Under the pieces are notes generated by a model. That model worked only from the letters and a program-made list of their open reading frames with translations. It was not told the DNA's origin and made no database searches. From positions 1 to 13,669 of the forward strand of contig CAYOHP010000163.1 of NCBI GenBank assembly GCA_964403795.1: a stretch of 13,669 bases of DNA, written 5' to 3'. This DNA is from CAYOHP01 sp964403795 [NCBI: uncultured bacterium] (GTDB lineage: Bacteria; Muiribacteriota; UBA6191; CAZXTJ01). Shown here piece by piece: positions 7,801 through 13,669 of the stretch. Numbering within the stretch: position 1 is the stretch's first letter; each line of letters starts with the position of its first letter. Position numbers and translations under genes: made by a program.

Positions 7801-8195
7801 ACCTCGAGGTCCGGCGCAACTACGCCGCCAGTCTGCTGGCTGCCGGGCATGTGGGGCCTGCCGCCCAGGAGGCCAAGAACATCCTGAACTCGGTGCCGAC
7901 CGATTGGCCGACCCGGTTCACCTATGCCAGAGCCCTGGAGCTCGGGGGCCACATCCAGGACGCCCGGCGGGAGTACGCCCGGGTGGTCGCCGAGGCTCCT
8001 CCCGGCGAGACCCTGGTCGTGGAGGCCCGGAACAAGCTGGCGGCCCTGCCGGCCACTGCGCCGATCCCGGGGGCGCCGGGAGCCAACCCCGGGACTCCTG
8101 CCCCGAACCCGGGCGGGGCCTTCGGTCCTGTGGAGACTCCGGGACCCGCCGTGGTCCCGGGGGCTCCGGTGCGGGAGGCTGGGCCCGATCGCTGA
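4821..8195 (+). CDS. O-antigen ligase/polymerase-like membrane protein fused to TPR repeats
   Basis: A 1124-residue protein in at least four parts. Residues about 15-640 are a multi-pass membrane region with roughly a dozen hydrophobic stretches, typical of the O-antigen ligase/Wzy superfamily. It shows GHRNYLGGF at 344-352, HTRGAW at 403-408 and AHNEYWHYWSEVGLVGL from 548, the signature of the large periplasmic loop and following helix. Residues about 650-735 look like a small beta-rich domain, and a further hydrophobic segment lies at about 741-760. Residues about 768-1075 are a series of TPR-like repeats, followed by a roughly 50-residue Pro/Gly/Ala-rich tail. Such enzymes polymerise or transfer glycans carried on undecaprenyl diphosphate outside the inner membrane; the TPRs probably bind partner proteins. 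Ligase, polymerase and protein-glycosylation roles cannot be told apart. An imperfect 20-residue repeat lies at 188-227. The start is TTG 4821, and the GT4 gene follows after 18 bases. Confidence 0.88.
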   Translation: MIRRGRVSAPLTRGLEILLMVLFLASPLIISTRLKQVFNTPKYALVGFVAVFIFSMLAVDWLFERRVRMPAHRGAWYLFGFTAWAGVSLLWSSDMAVALRDFGYQAAMAAIFLGAFVYGREEERVDNLLHFPIAAGVLAAAFGLLQFYEFDEKILPRIDVGPWLVFFGVVLVGAGASAGGAADAIGSALDPRRRSLRAALLSDGLVALLDPRRPTLPLALLAGMGAGFDEAGVQVTGLLVTAAWFYYRWLDDRQSALNLGMRLVLGVLALILSRLVNGQCLLLLSAAILFDEEAESEGRTSGATLLGAGLIAVGITAWMQAWNLAFLVLPIKPDEAVKVYSFMGHRNYLGGFLIAVLPLAVVRLLAVWCVVPVGESDRWRRTWRLLVYLATITLLTVVLMLTHTRGAWIGAIVSLSFLSVWVLVKYMPFRPQGLLVPVFGAMALVVVLFGWKRMEIPYYGLVTNPFNRHVQSAGSRMAETLNIQAGSAFQRALIYRTTWAIIFDHPVNCLFGTGIGTFGLHYMPAQREVVKQPANRKYLPMLNKSIYAHNEYWHYWSEVGLVGLLLLWACFYQIGKSAHTRLRQEPPGVPNLMFLGMASSLIATGTHNFFTFDFHLPYSGGIFFALLGIVLAQSDGEFRIWSWAEHSASATESQGVRVDLELERLDGQVVARAFVEPPGRGSPVLVLIGPEGAKTDVTESQPGYLEATLPEIPGSYRAELEHLGIPVPPLQLAVGRTGNPWLVPGLLVVGMVQISLVSSLANQILADMYWRDGFLKFRARRFEESFLDYEKAISADPTKGEVLFDFGRALMDSNRNRPAIKVFEQAKHTFVDPANDHNMALCHYKEGDVAASERHYQKAIFLNEIYEQSLANLAYLYLSTGRDDEALPLLELGYSLYRRTNISFATSLAVLHAKLGDFARSETYFDEVTAKNPDKASVWINAGTVKYNLKKLDEAEAAFQKALAFKGEEALVKQKLGLVYLARWGERAMTEPNNLEVRRNYAASLLAAGHVGPAAQEAKNILNSVPTDWPTRFTYARALELGGHIQDARREYARVVAEAPPGETLVVEARNKLAALPATAPIPGAPGANPGTPAPNPGGAFGPVETPGPAVVPGAPVREAGPDR
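5382..5501 (+). repeat. Imperfect 60-bp tandem duplication inside the ligase-TPR gene
   Basis: The 15-mer GCTCGATCCCCGGCG occurs at 5384-5398 and again at 5444-5458, exactly 60 bases apart and in the same frame. At protein level ALDPRRRSLRAALL (188-201) is echoed by LLDPRRPTLPLALL (208-221), a period of 20 residues. The remainder of each unit has diverged. It lies between membrane segments in the N-terminal half of the protein, a region that does not otherwise resemble known family motifs. Confidence 0.6.
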
Positions 8196-8213
8196 TCGAG
8201 GCCAGGCGGGACC

Positions 8214-9338
8214 ATGCAGAAAGGCTCCGAGCCGAGACGGGTGGCCCTGGTCCACGACTGGCTCACCGGGATGCGCGGCGGGGAGCGCGTCCTCGAGGTG
8301 ATGCTCGACCTCTGGCCCCGGGCCGAGATCTTCACCCTGATCCACGTCCCGGGCAGCGTGAGCCCGAAGATCTCCGAGCGCCCCCTCCACACCTCCTTCG
8401 TCGACCGCCTGCCCTTCGCCCACCGGGGCAAGCCGGTCTGGCTCCCGCTCTACCCGATGGCCATCGAGGGCTTCGACCTGACCGGCTTTGACCTGGTGGT
8501 CTCGACCAGCCACTGCGTCGCCAAGAGCGTGCTGGCTGCACCCGACGCCGTGCATGTCTGCTACTGCTTCAGTCCCATGCGCTACGCCTACGACCAGGGG
8601 CCGGTCTACCGGGCCGCGGTGCGCCCGGCCTGGCTCCGGCCCATCTGGGACCTGGTGATGGCCGGCCTCCGGACCTGGGATGCGGCCACCGCCGCCCGCC
8701 CCGATGTGCTGGTGGCGATCTCCGGACACACCGCGGCCCGGATCCGGCGCCACTACCGGCGCGACGCCCTGGTGCTCCCGGCCCCGGTCGACCTCTCCGC
8801 CTTCCCGATGCCGGGCGAACGGGGGCCCGGGGACTACTACCTGGTGTTCTCGGCCCTGGTCCCCTACAAGCGGATCGACCTGGCGGTCCGGGCCGCACCC
8901 CGCCTGCCGTATCCGCTGGTGGTGGCCGGGACCGGCCAGGAAGAGACGCGGCTGCGACGCATGGCCGGGGATCGGGTGCGGTTCCTGGGGCGGATCGACG
9001 ACTCCGAGAGGGGGTCGCTCCTGGCCGGGTGCCGGGCGCTGCTCTTCCCCGGGGAGGAGGACTTCGGCCTGGTCCCCCTGGAGGCCAACGCGGTGGGGCG
9101 ACCGGTGGTCGGCTACGCCCGGGGCGGCCTGGGCGAGACCCAGGTGGAAGGCGAGACCGCAGTGCTCTTCGAGGAACAGTCGGTCGACGCCCTGGTCGAC
9201 GCGGTGGCCCGGGCCGAGACCGTTGCCTGGGACCCGGGGAGGATCCGGGCGAACGCCGAACGGTTCTCGATCCCGGCCTTCCGCGAAGGATTCGCCCGGA
9301 TCGTGGCGGAGGCCTGGGAGGCCCGTCGGAGGACCTGA
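8214..9338 (+). CDS. GT4-family glycosyltransferase, WbaZ-like
   Basis: A 374-residue GT-B glycosyltransferase. The opening VALVHDWLTGMRGGERVLE is characteristic of the WbaZ-like GT4 subgroup, which contains mannosyltransferases and related enzymes of O-antigen and exopolysaccharide synthesis. Further features are VVSTSHCVAKSV, CYCFSPMRYAYD and YYLVFSALVPYKRIDLAV at the start of the C-terminal domain, then VVAGTGQE, RVRFLGRID and the donor-binding E-x7-E motif EDFGLVPLE with glutamates at 282 and 290. It probably acts at the inner face of the membrane on the growing lipid-linked glycan, though no membrane segment is visible. ATG 8214 is 18 bases after the ligase-TPR stop with a weak ribosome site. 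It is the last gene of the module and converges on the HEAT gene with 15 bases between stops. Mannose as the sugar is only suggested by the subgroup. Confidence 0.9.
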   Translation: MQKGSEPRRVALVHDWLTGMRGGERVLEVMLDLWPRAEIFTLIHVPGSVSPKISERPLHTSFVDRLPFAHRGKPVWLPLYPMAIEGFDLTGFDLVVSTSHCVAKSVLAAPDAVHVCYCFSPMRYAYDQGPVYRAAVRPAWLRPIWDLVMAGLRTWDAATAARPDVLVAISGHTAARIRRHYRRDALVLPAPVDLSAFPMPGERGPGDYYLVFSALVPYKRIDLAVRAAPRLPYPLVVAGTGQEETRLRRMAGDRVRFLGRIDDSERGSLLAGCRALLFPGEEDFGLVPLEANAVGRPVVGYARGGLGETQVEGETAVLFEEQSVDALVDAVARAETVAWDPGRIRANAERFSIPAFREGFARIVAEAWEARRRT

Positions 9339-9353
9339 AGTCCACCGGTCCGG

Positions 9354-10421
9354 CTATCCCGCCTCGACCCCTCCCAGGAGGTTCCCCATCTTCTTCCGGC
9401 GGCCGATCTCCTCGAGCGCCCGGCGGACCGCATAGCGGACCGTCGGGTCCGGATCGTCCCGGAGGTCGAGCAGGGGGCGGATGGCGCGGTCGCCGCCCAG
9501 CACCGCCAGGCTGTGGGCCGCCGAGGCCCGGACGTTGGGCTCGGGATCGGAGAGCGCCCCGACCAGCCAGGGCACGGAGTCCCCATCGCCGTGGGTCGCC
9601 AGGCTCTCGGCCGCTGCGTAGCGGACCAGGGGGAGGGGATCGGAGAGCAGGTCGACGAGGCTCTCGCCGATTCCGGTGGCCCGGAAGGCATCCAGGCTGC
9701 GCAGGGCGTAGTAGCGCAGCGCCGGGCGCTCCTCGGCGCTCCCCGCCATGGCGGTGAGGACCCGGACCAGCTCGGCTTCGGTCAGGGTCTCGGGGTCGTG
9801 GGGCGTATAGCGGTGGAGCGCCCGGTAGCCGCTCTTGGCCAGGGGCTCGGGGAGCCGATGGGCGGCTGCGCCTCGGGCGGGGCCCTGGGACCGGCCGGCA
9901 GCCCGGTTCGAGTCCGTGGCGGAAGGAGGCGGGGCCCCCGGGGCGGCGTCGAGGCGTTCCAGGTCGTAGTCGCCGGCGGGCGCCTCGGCGACCGGCAGGC
10001 GCCCTGGTCGGCGGTCCTGGATCGCAGCTGCCTTGCCGTCGGCCGAGAGCAGGGCGGAGAGGGCCGCCGCACCACCGATCCCGGCCAGGCACTCGGCGGC
10101 GGCGGCCGCGATCTCCGGGACCGGGTCGCCGAGTCGGGCCGCCAGGAGCGGGACGGCGTCCTCGCCCCGCTCCCCGGCGATCCGCTTCAGGCGGCGGATC
10201 TGCTCGTCGGGATCGCCCTCCCAGAGCGGAGCCCGGGTCGAGGCCCTGGCGATCTCGGCGAGTGCCGTGCCCTCGTCGGGGATCTCGGTGCCGGGTCCGC
10301 CCTCGAAGAGCGGGCGGCGTCGGCGGGCGGCCGGCCGGAGCTCGCGGGTCAGCCAGAGGTAGGCGGCCAGCAGCAGGCCGGACCCGGCGAGGAAGGTGGT
10401 CGACACGGACGAAAGTAGCAT
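9354..10421 (-). CDS. Membrane-anchored HEAT-repeat protein
   Basis: A 355-residue protein of unknown specific function. Residues about 7-24 form one hydrophobic helix near the N-terminus, followed by a basic stretch (RPAARRRR), so the rest is predicted to be cytoplasmic. HEAT-like helical repeats occur at about 72-130 and again at 231-340, where units with the form 'DP-x-VR-x-AA-x-SLA-x-G' recur three or four times. Between them is an Ala/Pro/Arg-rich low-complexity linker. HEAT repeats are protein-binding scaffolds and no enzymatic motif is visible. ATG 10421 is chosen because it starts just before the membrane helix, with the DedA stop four bases upstream. A GTG at 10451 would add ten residues and overlap the DedA gene. 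Close spacing suggests co-transcription with DedA. Other PBS-lyase/HEAT_2-type proteins look similar, so orthology is open. Confidence 0.8.
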   Translation of the reverse strand: MLLSSVSTTFLAGSGLLLAAYLWLTRELRPAARRRRPLFEGGPGTEIPDEGTALAEIARASTRAPLWEGDPDEQIRRLKRIAGERGEDAVPLLAARLGDPVPEIAAAAAECLAGIGGAAALSALLSADGKAAAIQDRRPGRLPVAEAPAGDYDLERLDAAPGAPPPSATDSNRAAGRSQGPARGAAAHRLPEPLAKSGYRALHRYTPHDPETLTEAELVRVLTAMAGSAEERPALRYYALRSLDAFRATGIGESLVDLLSDPLPLVRYAAAESLATHGDGDSVPWLVGALSDPEPNVRASAAHSLAVLGGDRAIRPLLDLRDDPDPTVRYAVRRALEEIGRRKKMGNLLGGVEAG

Positions 10422-10425
10422 GCCC

Positions 10426-11097
10426 CTAGGCCCCGGGCGCGGGCTCGGCACCGGGGGTGGGAGCGGTTCCCGCCTCGGCCTCGGGCGAGTCCCGGAACAG
10501 CAGCAGGGGCAGGAGCGAGACCCCGATGATCCCCAGGGTGACCAGGCCGAAGTTCTGCTTCACCACCGGGATCCCGCCGAAGGCGTAGCCCGCCAGCACC
10601 AGGCCGAAGACCCACACGAAGCCGCCGGCCACGTTGTAGGTCAGGAAGGTCGGGTAATGCATACGGGCGATCCCGGCGACGAACGGTGCGAAGGTCCGGA
10701 CGATGGGGACGAAGCGGGCGAGCACGATCGCCTTGGCGCCGTGGCGGGCGTAGAAGCGCCGGGTCTTCTCGAGGTGCTTGCGGTTCACCCAGCGCATGTC
10801 CTCGTGGAAGACCCGATCGCCGATCCAGGCGCCGATCCGGTAGTTGACGGCATCGCCCAGGATGGCGGCCACCAGGATCAGCACCAGCACGATGGGCAGA
10901 TCCAGGGCCCCGGCCCCGGCCAGGGCGCCGATCGCGAACAGGAGCGAGTCGCCCGGCAGGAAGGGCGTCACCACCAGTCCGGTCTCGCAGAAGACGACCG
11001 CGAACAGGATCCCGTAGATCCAGGGACCGTAGTGCTGGACCAGCACCGAGAGGTGCCGGTCGACGTGGAGCACGAGATCGAGCAGATCGATGTCCAT
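10426..11097 (-). CDS. DedA-family (SNARE-associated/VTT domain) membrane protein
   Basis: A 223-residue polytopic inner-membrane protein of the DedA family. Members have been linked to proton-dependent processes and, in recent work, to returning undecaprenyl phosphate or phospholipid across the membrane. Conserved positions are all present: E38 in FCETG, D50 in FLPGDSLLF, and R128 and R134 in ARFVPIVRTFAPFVAG, which match residues reported essential in E. coli YqjA/YghB (E39, D51, R130, R136). Hydrophobic segments follow at about 140-200. The C-terminus is a Pro/Glu/Ala-rich tail of about twenty residues. ATG 11097 has GAGGT a few bases upstream. It lies between the CNT transporter (55 bases upstream) and the HEAT gene (4 bases downstream). 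Which lipid it moves cannot be told from sequence. Confidence 0.92.
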   Translation of the reverse strand: MDIDLLDLVLHVDRHLSVLVQHYGPWIYGILFAVVFCETGLVVTPFLPGDSLLFAIGALAGAGALDLPIVLVLILVAAILGDAVNYRIGAWIGDRVFHEDMRWVNRKHLEKTRRFYARHGAKAIVLARFVPIVRTFAPFVAGIARMHYPTFLTYNVAGGFVWVFGLVLAGYAFGGIPVVKQNFGLVTLGIIGVSLLPLLLFRDSPEAEAGTAPTPGAEPAPGA

Positions 11098-11125
11098 GGG
11101 GACCTCGATGCTACAACGCCGGGGC

Positions 11126-11156
11126 CCGGTCGACCGGTAGGAGCTGCAGAGCCTAC
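11126..11156. promoter_or_regulatory. Two adjoining palindromes between the CNT and DedA genes
   Basis: CCGGTCGACCGG at 11126-11137 is a perfect 12-bp palindrome. Directly next to it, 11137-11156 is a 20-bp near-palindrome (16 of 20 positions self-complementary) centred on CTGCAG and overlapping the CNT stop codon. No T-run follows on either strand, so a factor-independent terminator is not well supported. They could be an operator pair for DedA-HEAT transcription, an mRNA-processing hairpin, or chance in GC-rich DNA. Confidence 0.3.
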
Positions 11157-12577
11157 AGCAGAATTCCTGCCACGGCGGCGGTCATGTAGCAGGCCAGGGT
11201 CCCGCCGATCAGGCACCAGATGCCCAGCTTGGCGATGTCGGGGCGGCGGCTCGGGGCCATGGTCCCCAGGCCCCCGATCTGGATGGCGATCGAGCTGAAG
11301 TTGGCGAACCCGCAGAGCACGTAGGTGGCGAGGATGGTGGAGCGCGGGTCGAGGGTCGCGATCTGCTGGGAGAGCTGGGCATAGCCCACGAATTCGTTGA
11401 CGATGGTCTTGATCCCGAAGATCTTGGACAAGGCCCAGGTGTCCTTCTCGGCCACCCCCAGGATCCAGGCCGTGGGGTAGAAGAGGTAGGCGCAGAGGTC
11501 CTCGAGGGTCTTGGGGAAGACCGGGATCACCTGGTGGATCAGGCCGAACAGGTGATTGACCAGGGCCAGGAGCCCGATGAAGGCGAGCAGCATGGCGCCC
11601 ACGTTCAGCGCCAGCTGGAGACCCTCGCTGGCGCCCCGGGCGGCGGCGTCGATCACGTTGGCGTCGACGTTGTCCATCTTGATGTGGACTACGCCCTTGG
11701 TCTCCGGTTCGGACTCCTCGGGGACCAGCATCTTCGCCATCACCAGGGCCGCGGGCGCCGACATCACCGAGGCCGAGAGCAGGTGTTCGGCGGAGACTCC
11801 CATCTGGACATAGGCAGCCATCACCCCGCCGGCGATGGTGGCCATGCCTCCGCACATCAGGGCGTGGAGTTCCGAGAAGGTCATGCGGGCCACGAAGGGC
11901 TTGACCACCAGCGGCGCTTCGGTCTGGCCGACGAAGACGTTGGCCGACGCCGAGAGGGCCTCGGCGCCGCTGACATCCATGGTGGCCGCCATGATCTTCG
12001 CCATGACCCGGACGAAGACCTGGACGATCCCGAGGTAGTACCCGACGGCCATCAGCGACGAGAAGAAGATGATCGAGGGCAGCACCGCGAAGGCGAACAC
12101 GAAGCCCACCGGGCCTCCCGGGTTGGCGACCGAGCCGAGCACGAACTCCGAGCCCTTGGCGGTGAACCCGATCAGCACCTCGAAGAAGGCCCCGATCCGG
12201 TTGAAGGCGAACTGGCCCGGACCGGTCTTCAGGATCAGCAGCCCGAACAGGAGCTGGAGCGCGGTGCCCCATCCCACCGTCCGCCAGTTGATCTTCGAGC
12301 GGTTCCAGGAGAGGGCGTAGGCGATCCCCAGGAAGCAGACCAGGGCCAGCGCGCTCATCATGCGTTGCCCCGGGGTGGAATGGACCCCGCCGGCCTTCAA
12401 TGCCTTGGTCTGGGCCGCCACGTCGGCCAGCTGGCCCCCGGCGGCGACTGCCTCGGTGCCTCCGGTCTGGGCGAGTCCGGTCCCGTGGAGGATGCCGAGC
12501 CCCAGGACCAACCCGAGGCAGAGGAAGACCCAGATCCGTACGCCCGATCCTCGCGCCTCGACGCCCCTCGCACTCAT
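11153..12577 (-). CDS. Concentrative nucleoside transporter (CNT family, NupC-like)
   Basis: A 474-residue inner-membrane symporter that imports nucleosides using a sodium or proton gradient. Residues that bind nucleoside in the Vibrio cholerae CNT structure are conserved: GQTE at 217-220 (hairpin HP1), E395 in NEFVGY, and F424, N426 and S429 in GFANFSS (HP2). GQTEAPLVVKP and QIGGLGTMAP are further family signatures. The N-terminus is unusual: a basic start, a hydrophobic core at 15-30 and GLA-QT near 36 resemble a signal peptide, followed by a polar stretch of about 45 residues before the first core helix. ATG 12577 is preceded by GAGGAGG and is preferred over an upstream extension to 12799, whose sequence looks non-coding. 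It is 110 bases from the RND/MMPL gene and 55 from DedA. Sodium versus proton coupling and substrate range are not decided here. Confidence 0.93.
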   Translation of the reverse strand: MSARGVEARGSGVRIWVFLCLGLVLGLGILHGTGLAQTGGTEAVAAGGQLADVAAQTKALKAGGVHSTPGQRMMSALALVCFLGIAYALSWNRSKINWRTVGWGTALQLLFGLLILKTGPGQFAFNRIGAFFEVLIGFTAKGSEFVLGSVANPGGPVGFVFAFAVLPSIIFFSSLMAVGYYLGIVQVFVRVMAKIMAATMDVSGAEALSASANVFVGQTEAPLVVKPFVARMTFSELHALMCGGMATIAGGVMAAYVQMGVSAEHLLSASVMSAPAALVMAKMLVPEESEPETKGVVHIKMDNVDANVIDAAARGASEGLQLALNVGAMLLAFIGLLALVNHLFGLIHQVIPVFPKTLEDLCAYLFYPTAWILGVAEKDTWALSKIFGIKTIVNEFVGYAQLSQQIATLDPRSTILATYVLCGFANFSSIAIQIGGLGTMAPSRRPDIAKLGIWCLIGGTLACYMTAAVAGILL

Positions 12578-12581
12578 CGAT

Positions 12582-12588
12582 CCTCCTC
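12582..12588 (-). promoter_or_regulatory. Shine-Dalgarno fixing the CNT transporter start
   Basis: Read on the minus strand, GAGGAGG lies four bases before ATG 12577. It is the best ribosome site among the minus-strand genes here and decides the start against the much longer open frame reaching 12799, which runs into the 3' end of the neighbouring RND/MMPL gene. No clear promoter elements were recognised in the 110-base gap. Confidence 0.65.
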
Positions 12589-12687
12589 GGGTCGGGGCTC
12601 CCCATCCGGCCCCGGCGCCACGGTAGCCCGGGCGCACCCGACGGGGCCAGTTTCGAGGGCGGGGGGAGAGCTGGCGCCGCGAGGTCT

Positions 12688-13669
12688 TCAGCGCGGCCGG
12701 TGGTCCAGGGCGGACTCCAGGGCCCGGTCCCAGTCCTGGCGCCTCCGCCCCAGCGTCACCTCGAGCCCCGGCACCACCAGGAAGGCCGAGGCGGCACACC
12801 AGAAGACCCCCACCGCCATGGCCCAGCCCAGCGAATACAGGCCCTGGTGGCGGCCCACCAGCAGGCCCCCGAACCCCACGATCGAAGTCAGCGCGTTCAG
12901 GACCAGGGGACGGGCGGCGTGCCCCACCGCCTCCTCGGGACCCGCACCCCGGAGCCAGGCGTGGACCAGGTGGACCGCATTGTCGATGCCCACCCCGAGG
13001 AGCAAGGGCACGGTCACGAAGTTGGCGGGATTGACGGCCATTCCGGCCGCCGCCATGCTGGCCCGGGTGAGCACTACTCCCACCACCACCGAGGCCAGGG
13101 TCACCGCCATGGCATCCAGGCGCCGGAAATCGAGCCCGATCAGGACCAGGATCGCTAGCACCGTGTAGAGGCAGGTGTCCCGGTAGCCCTGTTCGAGCAG
13201 GCCGACCATGTGCTCGGTCAGGAGCACGCTGCCGGTGAGGGTGGCCCCGGTGTCGGCGGCCACCCGGGCGAGTTCCTGGTTGAAGCGGCGGGCCTCCTCG
13301 CTGCGCCGCACGTCCACGGCCGGGGAGACCAGGACCGCGAACCTGCCTCCGGCATCGACCAGCCGGCGCCGCGCCATGTCGGAGAGATCGCCGAGCCCTG
13401 CAGGGGGCGCTTCCGCGGCGGTCGCCAGGTCGGAGAGCACTCGTCGCAGCCTTCCCCAGACCACTTCCTCCCGGGCATCCACGCCGGCCGGCTCGGCCTC
13501 GGCGAGCGCCGTGAGAGCTTCGGCGAGCCGGGCCGCAGCCAGCGCCGCCCGGGCATCCCCTCTCGCGAGCAGCAGGATCCGGAGGTCCCGGACCCTGCTG
13601 GCCAGCCGGGCCGCAGCCGTCGCCCGGCGACCTGCCTCCGGCCGGGCCTGGCTCTGCCAGGCGGGGAGT
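12688..13669 (-). CDS. RND/MMPL-superfamily transporter, C-terminal part (possibly HpnN-like); cut by window edge
   Basis: The frame is open from the right edge of the window to a TGA at 12688-12690, giving about 327 C-terminal residues of a larger protein. The first part is an Ala/Leu/Arg-rich helical stretch, as in the periplasmic domain of such pumps. Then come VLLTEHMVGLLEQGYRD and about five membrane helices, including LAILVLIGLDFRRLDAM, a helix with NPANFVTVPLLLGVGIDNAVHL, and ARPLVLNALTSIVGFGGL. The GxxxDN-type helix and spacing match the second transmembrane half of MMPL/RND lipid exporters, and the NPANF...PLLLG pattern recalls HpnN, the hopanoid transporter. Substrates are probably lipids, but HpnN identity is tentative because the N-terminal half is missing and no other hopanoid gene is visible. 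The first 188 bases at the edge belong to this same frame. It is upstream of, and co-oriented with, the CNT gene. Confidence 0.82.
   Translation of the reverse strand, partial: LPAWQSQARPEAGRRATAAARLASRVRDLRILLLARGDARAALAAARLAEALTALAEAEPAGVDAREEVVWGRLRRVLSDLATAAEAPPAGLGDLSDMARRRLVDAGGRFAVLVSPAVDVRRSEEARRFNQELARVAADTGATLTGSVLLTEHMVGLLEQGYRDTCLYTVLAILVLIGLDFRRLDAMAVTLASVVVGVVLTRASMAAAGMAVNPANFVTVPLLLGVGIDNAVHLVHAWLRGAGPEEAVGHAARPLVLNALTSIVGFGGLLVGRHQGLYSLGWAMAVGVFWCAASAFLVVPGLEVTLGRRRQDWDRALESALDHRPR

Noticed and set aside
4731-8753. Very long open frame on the minus strand opposite the ligase-TPR gene
   Set aside because: Its translation is low-complexity (Gly/Pro/Asp/His/Gln-rich) with no recognisable domain, whereas the plus strand gives clear membrane and TPR motifs. 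Long antisense frames are expected in DNA this rich in GC.
9331-9351. GGACC/GGTCC hairpin at the convergent junction of the WbaZ-like and HEAT genes
   Set aside because: Five pairs with a loop of eleven bases, overlapping the coding end, without a T-run; too weak to call a terminator.
12578-12799. Extended N-terminus for the CNT transporter starting at 12799
   Set aside because: The added 74 residues are Arg/Gly/Pro-rich shadow sequence overlapping the RND/MMPL gene, and a good Shine-Dalgarno marks ATG 12577.

Overview
The window is GC-rich (roughly 70% by eye) bacterial chromosome with tightly packed genes, several 4-base stop/start overlaps, and GTG and TTG starts as well as ATG. No transposase, integrase, phage gene, CRISPR array or plasmid origin is visible, so it reads as core and envelope-related chromosome rather than a mobile island. 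An O-antigen-ligase-type membrane protein, three glycosyltransferases, a DedA protein and an RND/MMPL-type transporter suggest a diderm or otherwise polysaccharide-coated bacterium. The phylum cannot be read from the sequence. High GC, long TPR and HEAT proteins and a Pro/Ala-rich style would fit Planctomycetota, Myxococcota or a high-GC candidate phylum, but this is only an impression.

Layout, left to right. (1) 134-208 is tRNA-Val(GAC), with a plausible promoter just upstream. (2) 273-2635 (+) holds trpE (anthranilate synthase component I) and rsmA/ksgA (16S rRNA dimethyltransferase), coupled by a GTGA overlap. No trpG lies beside trpE. (3) 2601-3668 (-) is a lone GT4 glycosyltransferase whose end overlaps the end of rsmA by 35 bases. 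(4) 3736-4002 (+) encodes an 88-residue protein with a lysine-rich tail and a C-terminal Tudor-like domain resembling the tail of UvrD/PcrA. A strong GC hairpin (4013-4035) follows it. (5) 4069-9338 (+) is a three-gene polysaccharide module: a GT2 glycosyltransferase, a 1124-residue O-antigen-ligase/polymerase-like protein fused to TPR repeats, and a WbaZ-like GT4 glycosyltransferase. (6) 9354-12577 (-), convergent with the module, is a likely run of three genes transcribed leftward: a CNT-type nucleoside transporter, a DedA-family membrane protein, and a membrane-anchored HEAT-repeat protein. (7) 12688 to the right edge (-) is the C-terminal part of an RND/MMPL-superfamily transporter, possibly HpnN-like, cut by the window end.

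How they may work together: the GT2, ligase-TPR and GT4 genes probably act in one surface-polysaccharide pathway, adding sugars to a lipid-linked oligosaccharide in the cytoplasm and then polymerising or transferring it outside. DedA proteins have been linked to undecaprenyl-phosphate recycling, the carrier used by such pathways, but the DedA gene here is on the opposite strand, so the link is inference. trpE, rsmA, the tRNA and the nucleoside transporter are ordinary housekeeping functions.

I see no clearly new multi-gene system. The items most worth a second look are the small Lys-rich Tudor-like protein, the ligase-TPR fusion with its internal 20-residue repeat, the membrane HEAT protein next to DedA, and the CNT transporter with an apparent signal peptide and periplasmic linker.
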